From assembly GCF_902833085.1 (NCBI RefSeq), contig NZ_CADFEB010000017.1, forward strand, positions 1-53,037: DNA of 53,037 nt. The letters run 5' to 3'. Within the stretch, counting starts at the first letter, position 1, and each line of letters begins with the position of its first letter. The notes under the pieces were generated by a model. It ran no database searches. It was given only the letters and a program-made list of their open reading frames with translations, and was not told the DNA's origin. The translations under genes were made by a program, and so were the position numbers. This document shows, piece after piece, positions 18,303 to 26,866 of the stretch. Source of the DNA: Burkholderia ubonensis. GTDB lineage: Bacteria > Pseudomonadota > Gammaproteobacteria > Burkholderiales > Burkholderiaceae.

Positions 18303-19016
18303 ATGGGATTCGGATTCGGAAAATGCAGCGAATCATCAAGCAACTCGACGATCGACATGGCGAAAAGCCAGCGGTCGCGAGCCAATGACAATTTCACCAC
18401 TGGACTTGCGCTGCGCCGGGCATTTGCAGTTTTCGAATGCTGTGCATCGTACGGCACATACGTCGACCTCAACGATGCCGATACCGGGTGGAACTATCTT
18501 CGGGAAGAAGGTCTGGTTTCAAGCGATCTGGACGCCATGTGGAGAGAAATGGAAGGCATCCTGCTGACCTATTCCAACGCCGGAACGCTCGCCAAATCGG
18601 ACAAGGAGCGTGCCAACCACCTGATGGAGGTCATCGAGGGGCAGCTTGATACCGTACAGGGCAAGGTGGACGGCATGGTCGATGCCGTCGTCGCACTCAA
18701 TGTCGCCCGGCTCAACTACCCTTCGAAGAACTGGATCATCGATGGCATCCTGGCTGCTGCGTTCGGCGTGCTTGTCGGCGCGATCGTAGGTACCGTGGCC
18801 GGTCAACTGGCAGACAATACGCCTGCCGTTTCGAATGTCGTCTTCGGTCTCGTGATAATCGGTTCGGTTCTCATGGCGCGTTATCGCCGCCAAAAGAGAA
18901 TCGTTGCAGCCGACGCGAAAATTGCGCATGCGCGAGCCGAGCTTGATCGCATGGTGCTTCGAAACCTGTCGCCTTCCGCATATCCGCCACCGATGACGGC
19001 TGCGGACGCTACTTGA
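18303..19016 (+). CDS. Membrane protein of unknown function (237 aa)
   Basis: I recognise no family. The soluble N-terminal ~150 residues are helical (DLDAMWREMEGILLTY, HLMEVIEGQLDTVQGK), followed by two membrane segments at about 147-171 (GILAAAFGVLVGAIVGTVAG) and 176-196, a basic anchor RYRRQKR and a short Pro-rich tail. GAAGGA 6 nt before ATG 18303 supports the start; an alternative ATG is at 18357. Base composition is clearly less GC-rich than most neighbours, as for the next gene, which hints at transfer. Confidence 0.75.
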   Translation: MGFGFGKCSESSSNSTIDMAKSQRSRANDNFTTGLALRRAFAVFECCASYGTYVDLNDADTGWNYLREEGLVSSDLDAMWREMEGILLTYSNAGTLAKSDKERANHLMEVIEGQLDTVQGKVDGMVDAVVALNVARLNYPSKNWIIDGILAAAFGVLVGAIVGTVAGQLADNTPAVSNVVFGLVIIGSVLMARYRRQKRIVAADAKIAHARAELDRMVLRNLSPSAYPPPMTAADAT

Positions 19017-19076
19017 GTTTGATGAGATAACGGAATCCTGAATATCTCAAGTTTCGGAAATTCAGCCCATCCATCC

Positions 19077-19625
19077 ATGCCAATAAAAAGAATCATCCCG
19101 CTCTTGCTGATGCTGTGCGGCGCAGCGAGCTCGCTCACGGCCTGCAACGATCATTCGGCAACGCCATCTCATGCCGCCACTTATCACGCTGGAACGGCGC
19201 AGCCTGAGTCATCGACACCCCCGTCGCCTCGTACCTTTTCAGTCGATACGCTTTCGCTCGACGACGGTGAAAATGAGCTCAATGGCTGCACGACCGAATT
19301 GACGCGTGTGGGGGCGCCGGAGTCGGCCGGGGCCGTCTTCCGCGATAGTAGCTCGGATACCGAAGGAACCGGCTTCATTCGGATTGATGGCACGCTCATC
19401 CGGGTACATTTGACCGCAAGCAAGGTGGATGAGTCGAGCGCCGGGAAAGTACTCCGGTACACCCATGTGTTCGAAGATACTTCGCGCACCACTCGGGTGA
19501 TCGAGACTCTCAAGAATGGCGTTACGAACGAGCAAGCCGATTCGACCCAGCAAACCGGTTTCCTGACGATCACCCACGGGGGCGCGACCCAAACTCTGCG
19601 TGTCGAGGGCGGCACGGCATGTTAG
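19077..19625 (+). CDS. Putative lipoprotein of unknown function (182 aa)
   Basis: The N-terminus has a lipoprotein signal: basic residues, a hydrophobic core and the lipobox LTAC with Cys23, then a Ser/Thr/Pro-rich linker. The rest is a beta-rich domain with two further cysteines (GCTTELT, near 67, and GGTAC at the end) that could form a disulfide in the periplasm. No family is recognised. It follows the unknown membrane protein by 60 nt and may be co-transcribed; no clear ribosome-binding site is visible. Confidence 0.72.
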   Translation: MPIKRIIPLLLMLCGAASSLTACNDHSATPSHAATYHAGTAQPESSTPPSPRTFSVDTLSLDDGENELNGCTTELTRVGAPESAGAVFRDSSSDTEGTGFIRIDGTLIRVHLTASKVDESSAGKVLRYTHVFEDTSRTTRVIETLKNGVTNEQADSTQQTGFLTITHGGATQTLRVEGGTAC

Positions 19626-19806
19626 GTGAACGCCATGATCCGACGAGTAAGCGGATTGGGAGTCGACGCATTGGAAATAAGCATTCCTGTTCGTGCCGTC
19701 GCGACTTTTCCCCGGCCTTAATTCGGACAGTGGGTGGCGATGCGGGGTGCGCGGTGCAATCAGCGCGGTAACCGCTAGAATTGCGGTTTTAGCCCGGAAT
19801 ACGTCC

Positions 19807-21252
19807 ATGTCTTTTGCCTCGCTTGGCCTGATCGATCCCTTGCTGCGCAATGTGCAGGATCTCAATTACCAGACACCTACGCCGGTGCAGGCCAAGGCGA
19901 TTCCTGCCGTGCTCAGCGGCAAGGACGTCATGGCTGGGGCACAGACCGGCACCGGCAAAACGGCGGGTTTTGCGCTTCCGCTGTTGCAACGGCTGGTGCA
20001 ACACGGCCCGGCGGTGTCCAGCAACCGCGCGCGTGTTCTGGTGCTGGTGCCCACGCGCGAACTGGCTGAACAAGTGCTGCAGAGCTTTATCGCTTACGGC
20101 AAAGGCCTCGACTTGCGATTCCTGGCCGCCTACGGCGGTGTGAGCATCAACCCGCAGATGATGAAGTTGCGCAAGGGCGTGGATGTGCTCGTTGCCACGC
20201 CGGGCCGTTTGCTGGATCTCAATCGCCAGAACGCAGTGCAGTTTGATCAAGTGCAAACGCTGGTGCTGGACGAAGCCGACCGCATGCTGGATCTGGGCTT
20301 TGCACGCGAACTCGACGCCGTCTTTGCCGCGTTGCCCGCTCAGCGCCAGACTCTGCTGTTCTCCGCCACGTTCTCCGATGATATCCGCGCGATGGCGGCG
20401 GGCATTCTGCGCGACCCGGTCAAGATCAGCGTCAGCCCGCCCAACGCCACGGCCAGCAAGATCAAGCAGTGGGTGGTGCCGGTGGATAAAAGGAACAAGC
20501 CTGAGCTGTTCATGCACCTTGTGGCCGAGAACAACTGGCAGCACGCGCTGGTGTTCGTCAAAACCCGCAAAGGCGTGGATTACCTGGCGGCCATGCTGGA
20601 TGAAGCGGGCTATGCGGTCGACACGATCCACGGCGACAAACCGCAACCCGCGCGCCTGCGTGCGCTGGAGCGCTTCAAGACGGGCGAAGTACAGATGCTG
20701 GTAGCCACCGATGTGGCTGCGCGCGGGCTGGATATCGACGACCTGCCGCTGGTGATCAACGTTGATCTGCCGATCGTGGCGCAAGACTATGTGCACCGTA
20801 TCGGCCGTACCGGCCGCGCGGGCGCCAGCGGCGTGGCGGTGTCCCTTGTGTGTGCCGACGAAGCGCCGCAACTGGCAGCGATTGAAGCGCTGATCCGGCA
20901 AACGCTGCCCCGTGAAGAAGAGCCGGGTTTTGAAGCCGAACACCGCGTGCCGCAAACCAGCGCAACGGGCCAGCTCATCAAGAAACCCAAAAAGCCCAAG
21001 AAGCCCAAAGTGCCGCAAGCTGCGCCGGGCGCCACGCAGGCGCTCAGCAAGAAACCGCGCCCGCAAGGTGGCGAAAACAAACGCAAGCCTGCGGCGCAGC
21101 GCGCGGTAGCGGCAGGTAAAGGCACAAGTTTGTCCGGCGGTAACCCGTTCAGCGTGCAAAAGCCACGCAGCAAACCCGCCGGCAAGCCGGCTGCGGGTTC
21201 ACGTAAGCCGGCCGGCAAACCCGCTGGTGGCCGTGGCAAACGTCAGCCCTGA
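19807..21252 (+). CDS. rhlE: DEAD-box ATP-dependent RNA helicase, RhlE type
   Basis: The 481-residue protein has the full motif set: Q motif (PTPVQAKAIP), motif I (AQTGTGKTA), Ia (PTRELAEQV), II (DEAD in VLDEADRML), III (SAT), IV (ALVFVKTRKG), V (ATDVAARGLDI) and VI (HRIGRTGRAG). A ~100-residue basic tail follows, rich in Lys, Pro and Gly with repeated KPKKPK and KPAGKP units, for RNA binding. RhlE proteins act in ribosome assembly and RNA decay. The Met at 19807 begins the conserved FASLGLIDPLLRN region. GC content is somewhat below that of nearby metabolic genes. Confidence 0.93.
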   Translation: MSFASLGLIDPLLRNVQDLNYQTPTPVQAKAIPAVLSGKDVMAGAQTGTGKTAGFALPLLQRLVQHGPAVSSNRARVLVLVPTRELAEQVLQSFIAYGKGLDLRFLAAYGGVSINPQMMKLRKGVDVLVATPGRLLDLNRQNAVQFDQVQTLVLDEADRMLDLGFARELDAVFAALPAQRQTLLFSATFSDDIRAMAAGILRDPVKISVSPPNATASKIKQWVVPVDKRNKPELFMHLVAENNWQHALVFVKTRKGVDYLAAMLDEAGYAVDTIHGDKPQPARLRALERFKTGEVQMLVATDVAARGLDIDDLPLVINVDLPIVAQDYVHRIGRTGRAGASGVAVSLVCADEAPQLAAIEALIRQTLPREEEPGFEAEHRVPQTSATGQLIKKPKKPKKPKVPQAAPGATQALSKKPRPQGGENKRKPAAQRAVAAGKGTSLSGGNPFSVQKPRSKPAGKPAAGSRKPAGKPAGGRGKRQP

Positions 21253-21873
21253 CGCCGCGGGAGGGGGCGATCGGAATCAAGGTCGAAGGGGGTGCGCTCA
21301 GGGGGCTCGACGGCAGGTGGTCGCGATGGTCGGTCCGAAACAATTGGCGCGACCATTCCACAAAATCGGGTGGCCGGCGAACCGCCGCTTTATCGAATCG
21401 CTTAATGGATGGTTCTTGCCGCTGGTCGGTTTGACGGCAATTTCCCGTCCAATGGGCGGGCCTGATGTCTGCAAGTCGAGTCGAGCCAGGCGGCAGCTGT
21501 GGTCGGCGAGATAGACTGCCTTGAATCCATTTGGGCAACTGCAAAACAAATGCCAGAAACCGCCGGCGGTTTATTCGGGAAAGTGCTGGCTGCAGCGGTT
21601 AAATGCAGCAACTAGTCTTCATCGCAACAACCCGATCGGAACAAAAATCCGATCGATAAAAATTACGAACTGAAATCAACAGTTCCTATTCGTGCGACAC
21701 AGCTTTCGCTTCAAGCGACGCTCTTACGTGCCGCCGCGCCTATGCAATTGCGCGCGATCATTGCCTGTGCAACCTGCCTGCACAGGCACCCGACAGTCTG
21801 GGACGTATTGAGCATTGTTACGCTGGTCTGCGCCACCCCTGCGTGGGATGGCAGCTAATCCAAGGAGCGGAAC
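21253..21873. other. Gene-free 620-nt region after rhlE
   Basis: No frame has a family match or plausible codon use. It becomes AT-rich toward 21600-21700. A perfect 16-bp palindrome (AAACCGCC/GGCGGTTT) spans 21557-21572, but no T run follows. The last ~150 nt should carry the promoter of the secreted esterase, but no clear boxes are seen. Confidence 0.5.
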
Positions 21874-22935
21874 ATGTCGTATCGCGTTGCCATTCGCGTA
21901 GCGTTATGCATCGTCGGCCTGACGGCGGCATTGGTCCAATCGGCATCATCGAATGCGCAGATTGCCAAGCTTCCTGCATTCAACGTCGATATAAAACAGA
22001 CGTCGGTTTCCGGCCTGTCTTCCGGCGGATTCATGGCAGTCCAGTTCGACGTTGCCTTCTCGTCGATTCTGAAGGGGGCCGGAATTATTGCCGGCGGGCC
22101 TTACGATTGTGCGCAGGGAAGCCTGTCGACAGCGATGATTGCCTGCATGAACGCGCTGATGCCCACCGACGTCCCGACCTTGATCCGGATAACGGATGCG
22201 AATGCGCGCAATCAGGCGATCGATCCGACTTCGAACTTGAGCAGCCAGAAGATCTGGATGTTCTCGGGCACTCAAGACTCGGTCGTCCGCCCGTCCGTGA
22301 TGAACGATCTGCAGACCTACTATCGGCACTTCGTCGACGCATCGAACATCAGGTTGGTCAAGAACGTGCCGGCCGAGCATGCGATGCCGACGGACTCGTT
22401 CGGAAATGCCTGTAATTTCAAGGGTAATCCGTACATCAACGACTGCCGGTTCGATGCGGCGGGCCAGTTGCTCAACTGGATTTACGGTTCCTTGAATCCC
22501 AGAAATGCCGGCTCGCTCGACGATCGGCGCTTCATCGAATTCGACCAGAGTGAGTTTATCGGCAACCCCCGCCAGCACAGCATGGCCGATACGGGATGGG
22601 TCTTCGTACCCGCCAATTGTGCGAACGGCCAGCGATGCCGATTGCATGTCGTGTTTCATGGTTGCTTGCAGTACCCCGCCTATTCGGGCGGCGGCGCCCC
22701 GTTCGGCACCACGTTCGTCAGGAATACCGGCTACAACGCGTGGGCCGATACGAACAACATCATCGTGCTTTACCCGCAGCTCTACGTAGGTGACGGCGAC
22801 CCGGAGACCACGACGAATCCCAATGGTTGCTGGGACTGGTTTGCTTACGATGATCCGCACTACGCCACCAAGGCGGGCAATCAGATGAGCGCCGTCAAGG
22901 CGATGATCGACAGGATCACGAGCGGTACACATTGA
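21874..22935 (+). CDS. Secreted poly(3-hydroxybutyrate) depolymerase-family esterase
   Basis: The 353-residue protein has a signal peptide ending near residue 28 (SSNAQ). The lipase box is GLSSG at 47-51 with Ser49 as nucleophile, right at the N-terminal side, as in the short-chain PHA depolymerases that carry an early lipase box. HVVFHGCLQ (oxyanion His-Gly-Cys) and the C-terminal DDPHYATKAGNQM His complete the site. It has several Cys pairs, fitting an exported enzyme. It should cleave PHB or related polyesters. AAGGAGCG lies 5 nt before ATG. Confidence 0.88.
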   Translation: MSYRVAIRVALCIVGLTAALVQSASSNAQIAKLPAFNVDIKQTSVSGLSSGGFMAVQFDVAFSSILKGAGIIAGGPYDCAQGSLSTAMIACMNALMPTDVPTLIRITDANARNQAIDPTSNLSSQKIWMFSGTQDSVVRPSVMNDLQTYYRHFVDASNIRLVKNVPAEHAMPTDSFGNACNFKGNPYINDCRFDAAGQLLNWIYGSLNPRNAGSLDDRRFIEFDQSEFIGNPRQHSMADTGWVFVPANCANGQRCRLHVVFHGCLQYPAYSGGGAPFGTTFVRNTGYNAWADTNNIIVLYPQLYVGDGDPETTTNPNGCWDWFAYDDPHYATKAGNQMSAVKAMIDRITSGTH

Positions 22936-23023
22936 GTCTCCCGCCCGGCCGATGGGGGCAACGCATGGTTTGCGCCATGTCGGTCGAATTCTTAAATAGG
23001 TGTACTTACTTTGAGAGGTCGTG

Positions 23024-24751
23024 ATGGCCACCTCCGCAGCATATCGCCTCATAAAGGGCAGCGAGCATCCTCACCCTACGGGTTATACGAAACTGAAGCC
23101 AACGGATAGTGCGCATGAGCTGACCGTCACGTTGCTGCTTCGGCGAAGGCCGGGCGATGCCCAGTCGGCCGCCGGGGCGGCGGGGGGCGCCATTGATGGC
23201 AAGGGATCGGTACGGCCTGCCCGAGACGCATTCGCCCTCCACCATGGAGCCGACCCGAAGGAGCTCGATGCGGTCAAAGCCTTTGCCTCCGCCGAGGGAC
23301 TCAGCATCGTGGACGCGGATGCGGCGCGGCGGTCCGTGATCGTGCGAGGGACGGTCGCGACAGTGAACAAAGCCTTCAACGTCCAGCTCAACGATTATCA
23401 ATACCCGCGGGGTGCCTATCGCAGTCACGATGGTGCCGTGAGCGTGCCGGCGAGCATTGCGGACTATGTGGAGGCGGTTATGGGCCTGACGAACCGCAAG
23501 GTTCATGCGAAGCATTTTTCGACTGCGTCGGCCGCCCGCAAACGAGCAAGCATGGATCCTCCCAACACCCGGCCTTTGACGCCCGCTCAGGTCGCGACTC
23601 TCTACAATTTCCCGTCGGGCGACGGGGCGGGGCAGACCATCGGCCTGTACGAGATGGAGACATCGGAGGGGCCGGCAGGCTATGCGCCCTCCGACATCGC
23701 TGCGACCATGGCGGCACTCGGCGGTCTTCCCGTCCCTCATATCATCGACGTCGCGGTTGACGGGACGCAAAACTCCGGACAATCCGACGGAGAAACCGGC
23801 CTCGACGTTACCGTGGCAGGCGCGATCGCACCAAAGGCGACGATTGCGGTCTATTTCGCCGGGGCTCAGACCCAGAACATGATTCACGCGTTGCAGATGA
23901 TGATTCATCCCAAGGCAGGCGAGCCAACGCCCAGTATCGTGTCCATCAGCTACGGATGGGGACCCGACGACCTTGGCGAGCCGAGCTTTTCGGACAGCGA
24001 ATGGCAGCAGTTCACGATGCTGTTCGAGGACGCCAGCACAAACAGGATCACCGTGCTCGTGTCGTCGGGCGACACGGGAGCCCAGGTCGCAAGCGCGACC
24101 CAGGCGCAAACCAGCTATCCGGGAAGCGACCCCTGGGTGACCGCTTGTGGCGGCACGACCATCGGCAATGTGAATGGCGGCGCCTTTGACGAATGGGTCT
24201 GGAACGACGTCGGCGCGGCTGGACAGGGTGCGACGGGGGGCGGGGTGAGTGCGCGATTTCCGGTTCCGTCCTACCAGTCAGAAGTTGCGCTTCCCAAGCG
24301 AGTGGGTACCGGGCAGGCCGGCCGGGGCGTGCCTGATATCGCCGGGAACGCAAGCGAAAACAGCGGCTACTTGCAAGTGATCGACGGTCAGCAACCGCAA
24401 CCGGTCGGTGGAACGAGCGCCGTCGCACCGCTCTACGCGGGTCTTGTCGCACGGATCAACGCGAACAATGGCTTTCCCGCTGGATATCTCAACACCATCC
24501 TGTACGGCCTTCCGGCATCGGCATTTCGTGCAATTGGCGGCGCGCCCGGCCCGGTAAACAACGACTTCGGCAATGTGAAAGGCTACCCGGTGGCGCCGCG
24601 CTGGGACGCTTGCACGGGGTTGGGGAGCCTCGATGGCCAGGCTCTGCAGGCCGCGCTGGCTGCACGGGCAGCACCGGCTGTGCAGCCCGTGCAAGTAGCG
24701 CAGGTCGCGCAGGAAGCCCAGGCAGCGCCGCCTGCGCGAGGTGGTGACTGA
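23024..24751 (+). CDS. Sedolisin-type serine carboxyl peptidase (S53, kumamolisin-like)
   Basis: The 575-residue protein has an activation propeptide at ~1-170 (ELTVTLLLRRR, HHGADPKELDAV) and an S53 catalytic domain at ~185-540. The catalytic set is visible: E257 and D261 (GETGLDV), oxyanion D350 (SSGDTG) and S465 (GGTSAVAP). The calcium-site region is NNDFG near 513 with RWDACTGLG near 527. Such enzymes are acid-active endopeptidases. No signal peptide is seen, which is common for kumamolisin-type proforms. A GTG at 23021 is an alternative start. The tail is an Ala/Gln/Val repeat. The G1 peptidase gene follows after 58 nt. Confidence 0.93.
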   Translation: MATSAAYRLIKGSEHPHPTGYTKLKPTDSAHELTVTLLLRRRPGDAQSAAGAAGGAIDGKGSVRPARDAFALHHGADPKELDAVKAFASAEGLSIVDADAARRSVIVRGTVATVNKAFNVQLNDYQYPRGAYRSHDGAVSVPASIADYVEAVMGLTNRKVHAKHFSTASAARKRASMDPPNTRPLTPAQVATLYNFPSGDGAGQTIGLYEMETSEGPAGYAPSDIAATMAALGGLPVPHIIDVAVDGTQNSGQSDGETGLDVTVAGAIAPKATIAVYFAGAQTQNMIHALQMMIHPKAGEPTPSIVSISYGWGPDDLGEPSFSDSEWQQFTMLFEDASTNRITVLVSSGDTGAQVASATQAQTSYPGSDPWVTACGGTTIGNVNGGAFDEWVWNDVGAAGQGATGGGVSARFPVPSYQSEVALPKRVGTGQAGRGVPDIAGNASENSGYLQVIDGQQPQPVGGTSAVAPLYAGLVARINANNGFPAGYLNTILYGLPASAFRAIGGAPGPVNNDFGNVKGYPVAPRWDACTGLGSLDGQALQAALAARAAPAVQPVQVAQVAQEAQAAPPARGGD

Positions 24752-24809
24752 CCTGCCTGTCCGTTCATGCCGAAGCGCTCGGCCTGTATCTTTTCAGGAG
24801 ACATCGATC

Positions 24810-26705
24810 ATGAATCGCAACAACGGCATTCAGCGCCACGTTCCATTCCGGCGGCGGCTGCCCTTCGACGTGGTGCCCACCAGTCTTCACGGCGTGTACA
24901 CGTCGCGCGAGCCTGTCGCCGAGTTCGACCCGAACACGGCGAGTCCGAACGATCTGGTCCGGCACGCGCTGTTGTGGGCGCGCCCGGGCTCCGACGGTGA
25001 TCCGCAAGCACGCGCGGCGTGGGCGCGTGCGTTCTCGCGACGCTGGGAACCCGACAAGCGCATCATGCCCGTGCTGCGCCCGCAGCGCGGCAAAACGCAT
25101 GTCCGCAAACCGCTGCAGCAGACCGAGGCCGCCTTTACCTCCGGCAACTGGAGTGGCGGCACCATTCAGGGCAACTGGGTCTCGTGCATTGGCTTCTGGA
25201 CCGTTCCCACCGTCAGCGAGCCCACCGAGGCTCAAGGGACGGAGGGCGGCTGGAACTCGTCGTCGTGGATCGGTCTGGACGGCGCCTACAACTCCAACGA
25301 TGTGCTGCAGGCGGGGGTGGAGCAGCGCGTCGACGCGGGCGGCAACGCTTCTTACGTCGCGTGGTTCGAGTGGTTCGCACCGGGCCAGCTGAGCGGCACG
25401 ATCGACGGTATCAGCAACAACAAGGTGATTCTCGGTGACACGAGCCCGGTCAGCCCATCGCTCGCGTCGTGCAACGGGAATCTGTATCTCGCGTGGAAGG
25501 GCGACGGCAACGACAACCTGAACGTGATGGTATCCAGCGACGGCGGCGCAAGTTTCGGCAACAAGGTGATTTCGCCGGAATCCAGCGACGACGCGCCTGC
25601 GCTGGCATCGGACGGCACTACGCTCCTCGTCGCGTGGAAGGGCAGCGGCAACGACAACCTCAATGTCGCAACGGTGGCGCTCGATCCGGAGGGCGCGCCA
25701 ACCGGCATCGTCAACAAGGCGATTCTCGGCGATACGAGCCCGGTACGGCCGGCCCTTGCGCTGCTCAATGGCGCCGTCTATCTGGCCTGGAAAGGCGATG
25801 GCAACGACAACCTCAATGTGATGGTCTCCACCGATGGCGGCGCCACGTTCGGCAACAAGTACGTCTCGAACGAGACGAGCCCGGTTGCGCCCGCGCTCGG
25901 CGTCAGCGACGGCGAGTTGTTCATCTCGTGGAAGGGCGACGGCAACGACAGCCTCAACGTCGCGATCGTGGACATCGACGAGTCCACCGGCGTGCCAACC
26001 GGCTTTTCGAACAAGATCACGCTGGGCGACACGAGCCCGCTCAACCCGACGATTGCCGGCATGAACGGTTATCTGTTTCTCGGCTGGCGGGGCGACGGCA
26101 ACGACAATCTGAACCTGATGGTCTCCGCGGACGATGGCCAGAGCTTCGGCGGCAAGATGATCTCGCCCGAAACGAGCTCCGACGCGCCGGCGATCGCCGA
26201 GCACGACGGCAGCCTCTTCTACGCGTGGAAAGGCGACGGCAATGACAATCTCAACGTGGCACGAGTGGATGTGACCGGTTTCGACGTGCCGCCGTACATT
26301 TACCAGGTCAACATTCCTAACTTCCCGGTCAGTCCGGGCGACACCGTATTCTGCTCGGTTCAGTACATCAACAACGGGACCGCGGGACATCTCTCGTTCG
26401 CCAACGACACGACCGGCGAGCACTTCTCGCTGACCATCGTGCCGCCACCCGGCGCCACGTTCGACGGCAACAGCGCCGAATGGATCATGGAGGCGCCGGA
26501 CGGGGGGCTGCCCACCGCGGCGCTGCCGAGCTTCACACCGGTGCAGTTCACGACCGCGCTGGCATGCGGCGCCGACGGACGCACGGTGGGCAACCCGCAG
26601 AACGGCGACTCCTGGACGATCGTGGATAGCTCGCAGAACCCGCCGGTGTCGCTGACGTCGACCACGCTTGGGGATGCGACGGTTACCGTGACGTTTACCG
26701 GGTGA
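24810..26705 (+). CDS. Glutamic peptidase (G1/eqolisin) with an inserted six-repeat propeller domain
   Basis: The 631-residue protein has a propeptide at ~1-110. The first half of a G1 domain at ~111-192 has SGNWSGG, FWTVPTVSEP, SSWIGLDG and the catalytic Gln167 in DVLQAGVEQ. The second half at ~493-606 has IYQVNIPNFPVSPGDTV and the catalytic Glu in AEWIMEAP, most likely E557. Between them, residues ~200-490 hold six repeats with a W[KR]GxGNDxLN core. Normal G1 enzymes have ~200-residue catalytic domains with no such insert. The acid-active endopeptidase class fits the S53 neighbour 58 nt upstream. CAGGAGAC lies 7 nt before ATG 24810. There is no clear signal peptide. Confidence 0.85.
   Translation: MNRNNGIQRHVPFRRRLPFDVVPTSLHGVYTSREPVAEFDPNTASPNDLVRHALLWARPGSDGDPQARAAWARAFSRRWEPDKRIMPVLRPQRGKTHVRKPLQQTEAAFTSGNWSGGTIQGNWVSCIGFWTVPTVSEPTEAQGTEGGWNSSSWIGLDGAYNSNDVLQAGVEQRVDAGGNASYVAWFEWFAPGQLSGTIDGISNNKVILGDTSPVSPSLASCNGNLYLAWKGDGNDNLNVMVSSDGGASFGNKVISPESSDDAPALASDGTTLLVAWKGSGNDNLNVATVALDPEGAPTGIVNKAILGDTSPVRPALALLNGAVYLAWKGDGNDNLNVMVSTDGGATFGNKYVSNETSPVAPALGVSDGELFISWKGDGNDSLNVAIVDIDESTGVPTGFSNKITLGDTSPLNPTIAGMNGYLFLGWRGDGNDNLNLMVSADDGQSFGGKMISPETSSDAPAIAEHDGSLFYAWKGDGNDNLNVARVDVTGFDVPPYIYQVNIPNFPVSPGDTVFCSVQYINNGTAGHLSFANDTTGEHFSLTIVPPPGATFDGNSAEWIMEAPDGGLPTAALPSFTPVQFTTALACGADGRTVGNPQNGDSWTIVDSSQNPPVSLTSTTLGDATVTVTFTG
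25422..26279 (+). repeat. Six coding repeats (propeller blades) inside the G1 peptidase
   Basis: The invariant Trp of each repeat is at residues 229, 276, 327, 374, 426 and 473, with alternating spacing of 47 and 51-52 residues. The repeats therefore fall into three A-B pairs of ~98 residues, suggesting duplication of a two-blade unit. Each blade carries an SxDGGxxF-like (Asp-box) or related loop. The DNA repeats are ~141-156 bp apart and diverged, so they are coding repeats and not a CRISPR. Confidence 0.85.
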
Positions 26706-26866
26706 AAGCGCGGTGGCGGCAGTTCCCGCCACCTGCAAGACGCTCGCAACCGGTCGCGGCTGGCCACGGCCGGAACCGGTTGTGAGGCACTCATCGCAGG
26801 AGCGGGCGAGCGGGGCATATTTCCAGGAGAAATTCCTCTGGAAATCGGGGTGTGAGGAGAGCTCAA

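Noticed and set aside
21227..21611. Several short frames after rhlE that could be a transposase relic
   Set aside because: None shows transposase motifs, and no terminal inverted repeats or target duplications were seen.
25422..26279. Regularly spaced DNA repeats that could look like a CRISPR or tandem array
   Set aside because: They are diverged, in frame and encode propeller blades of one protein.
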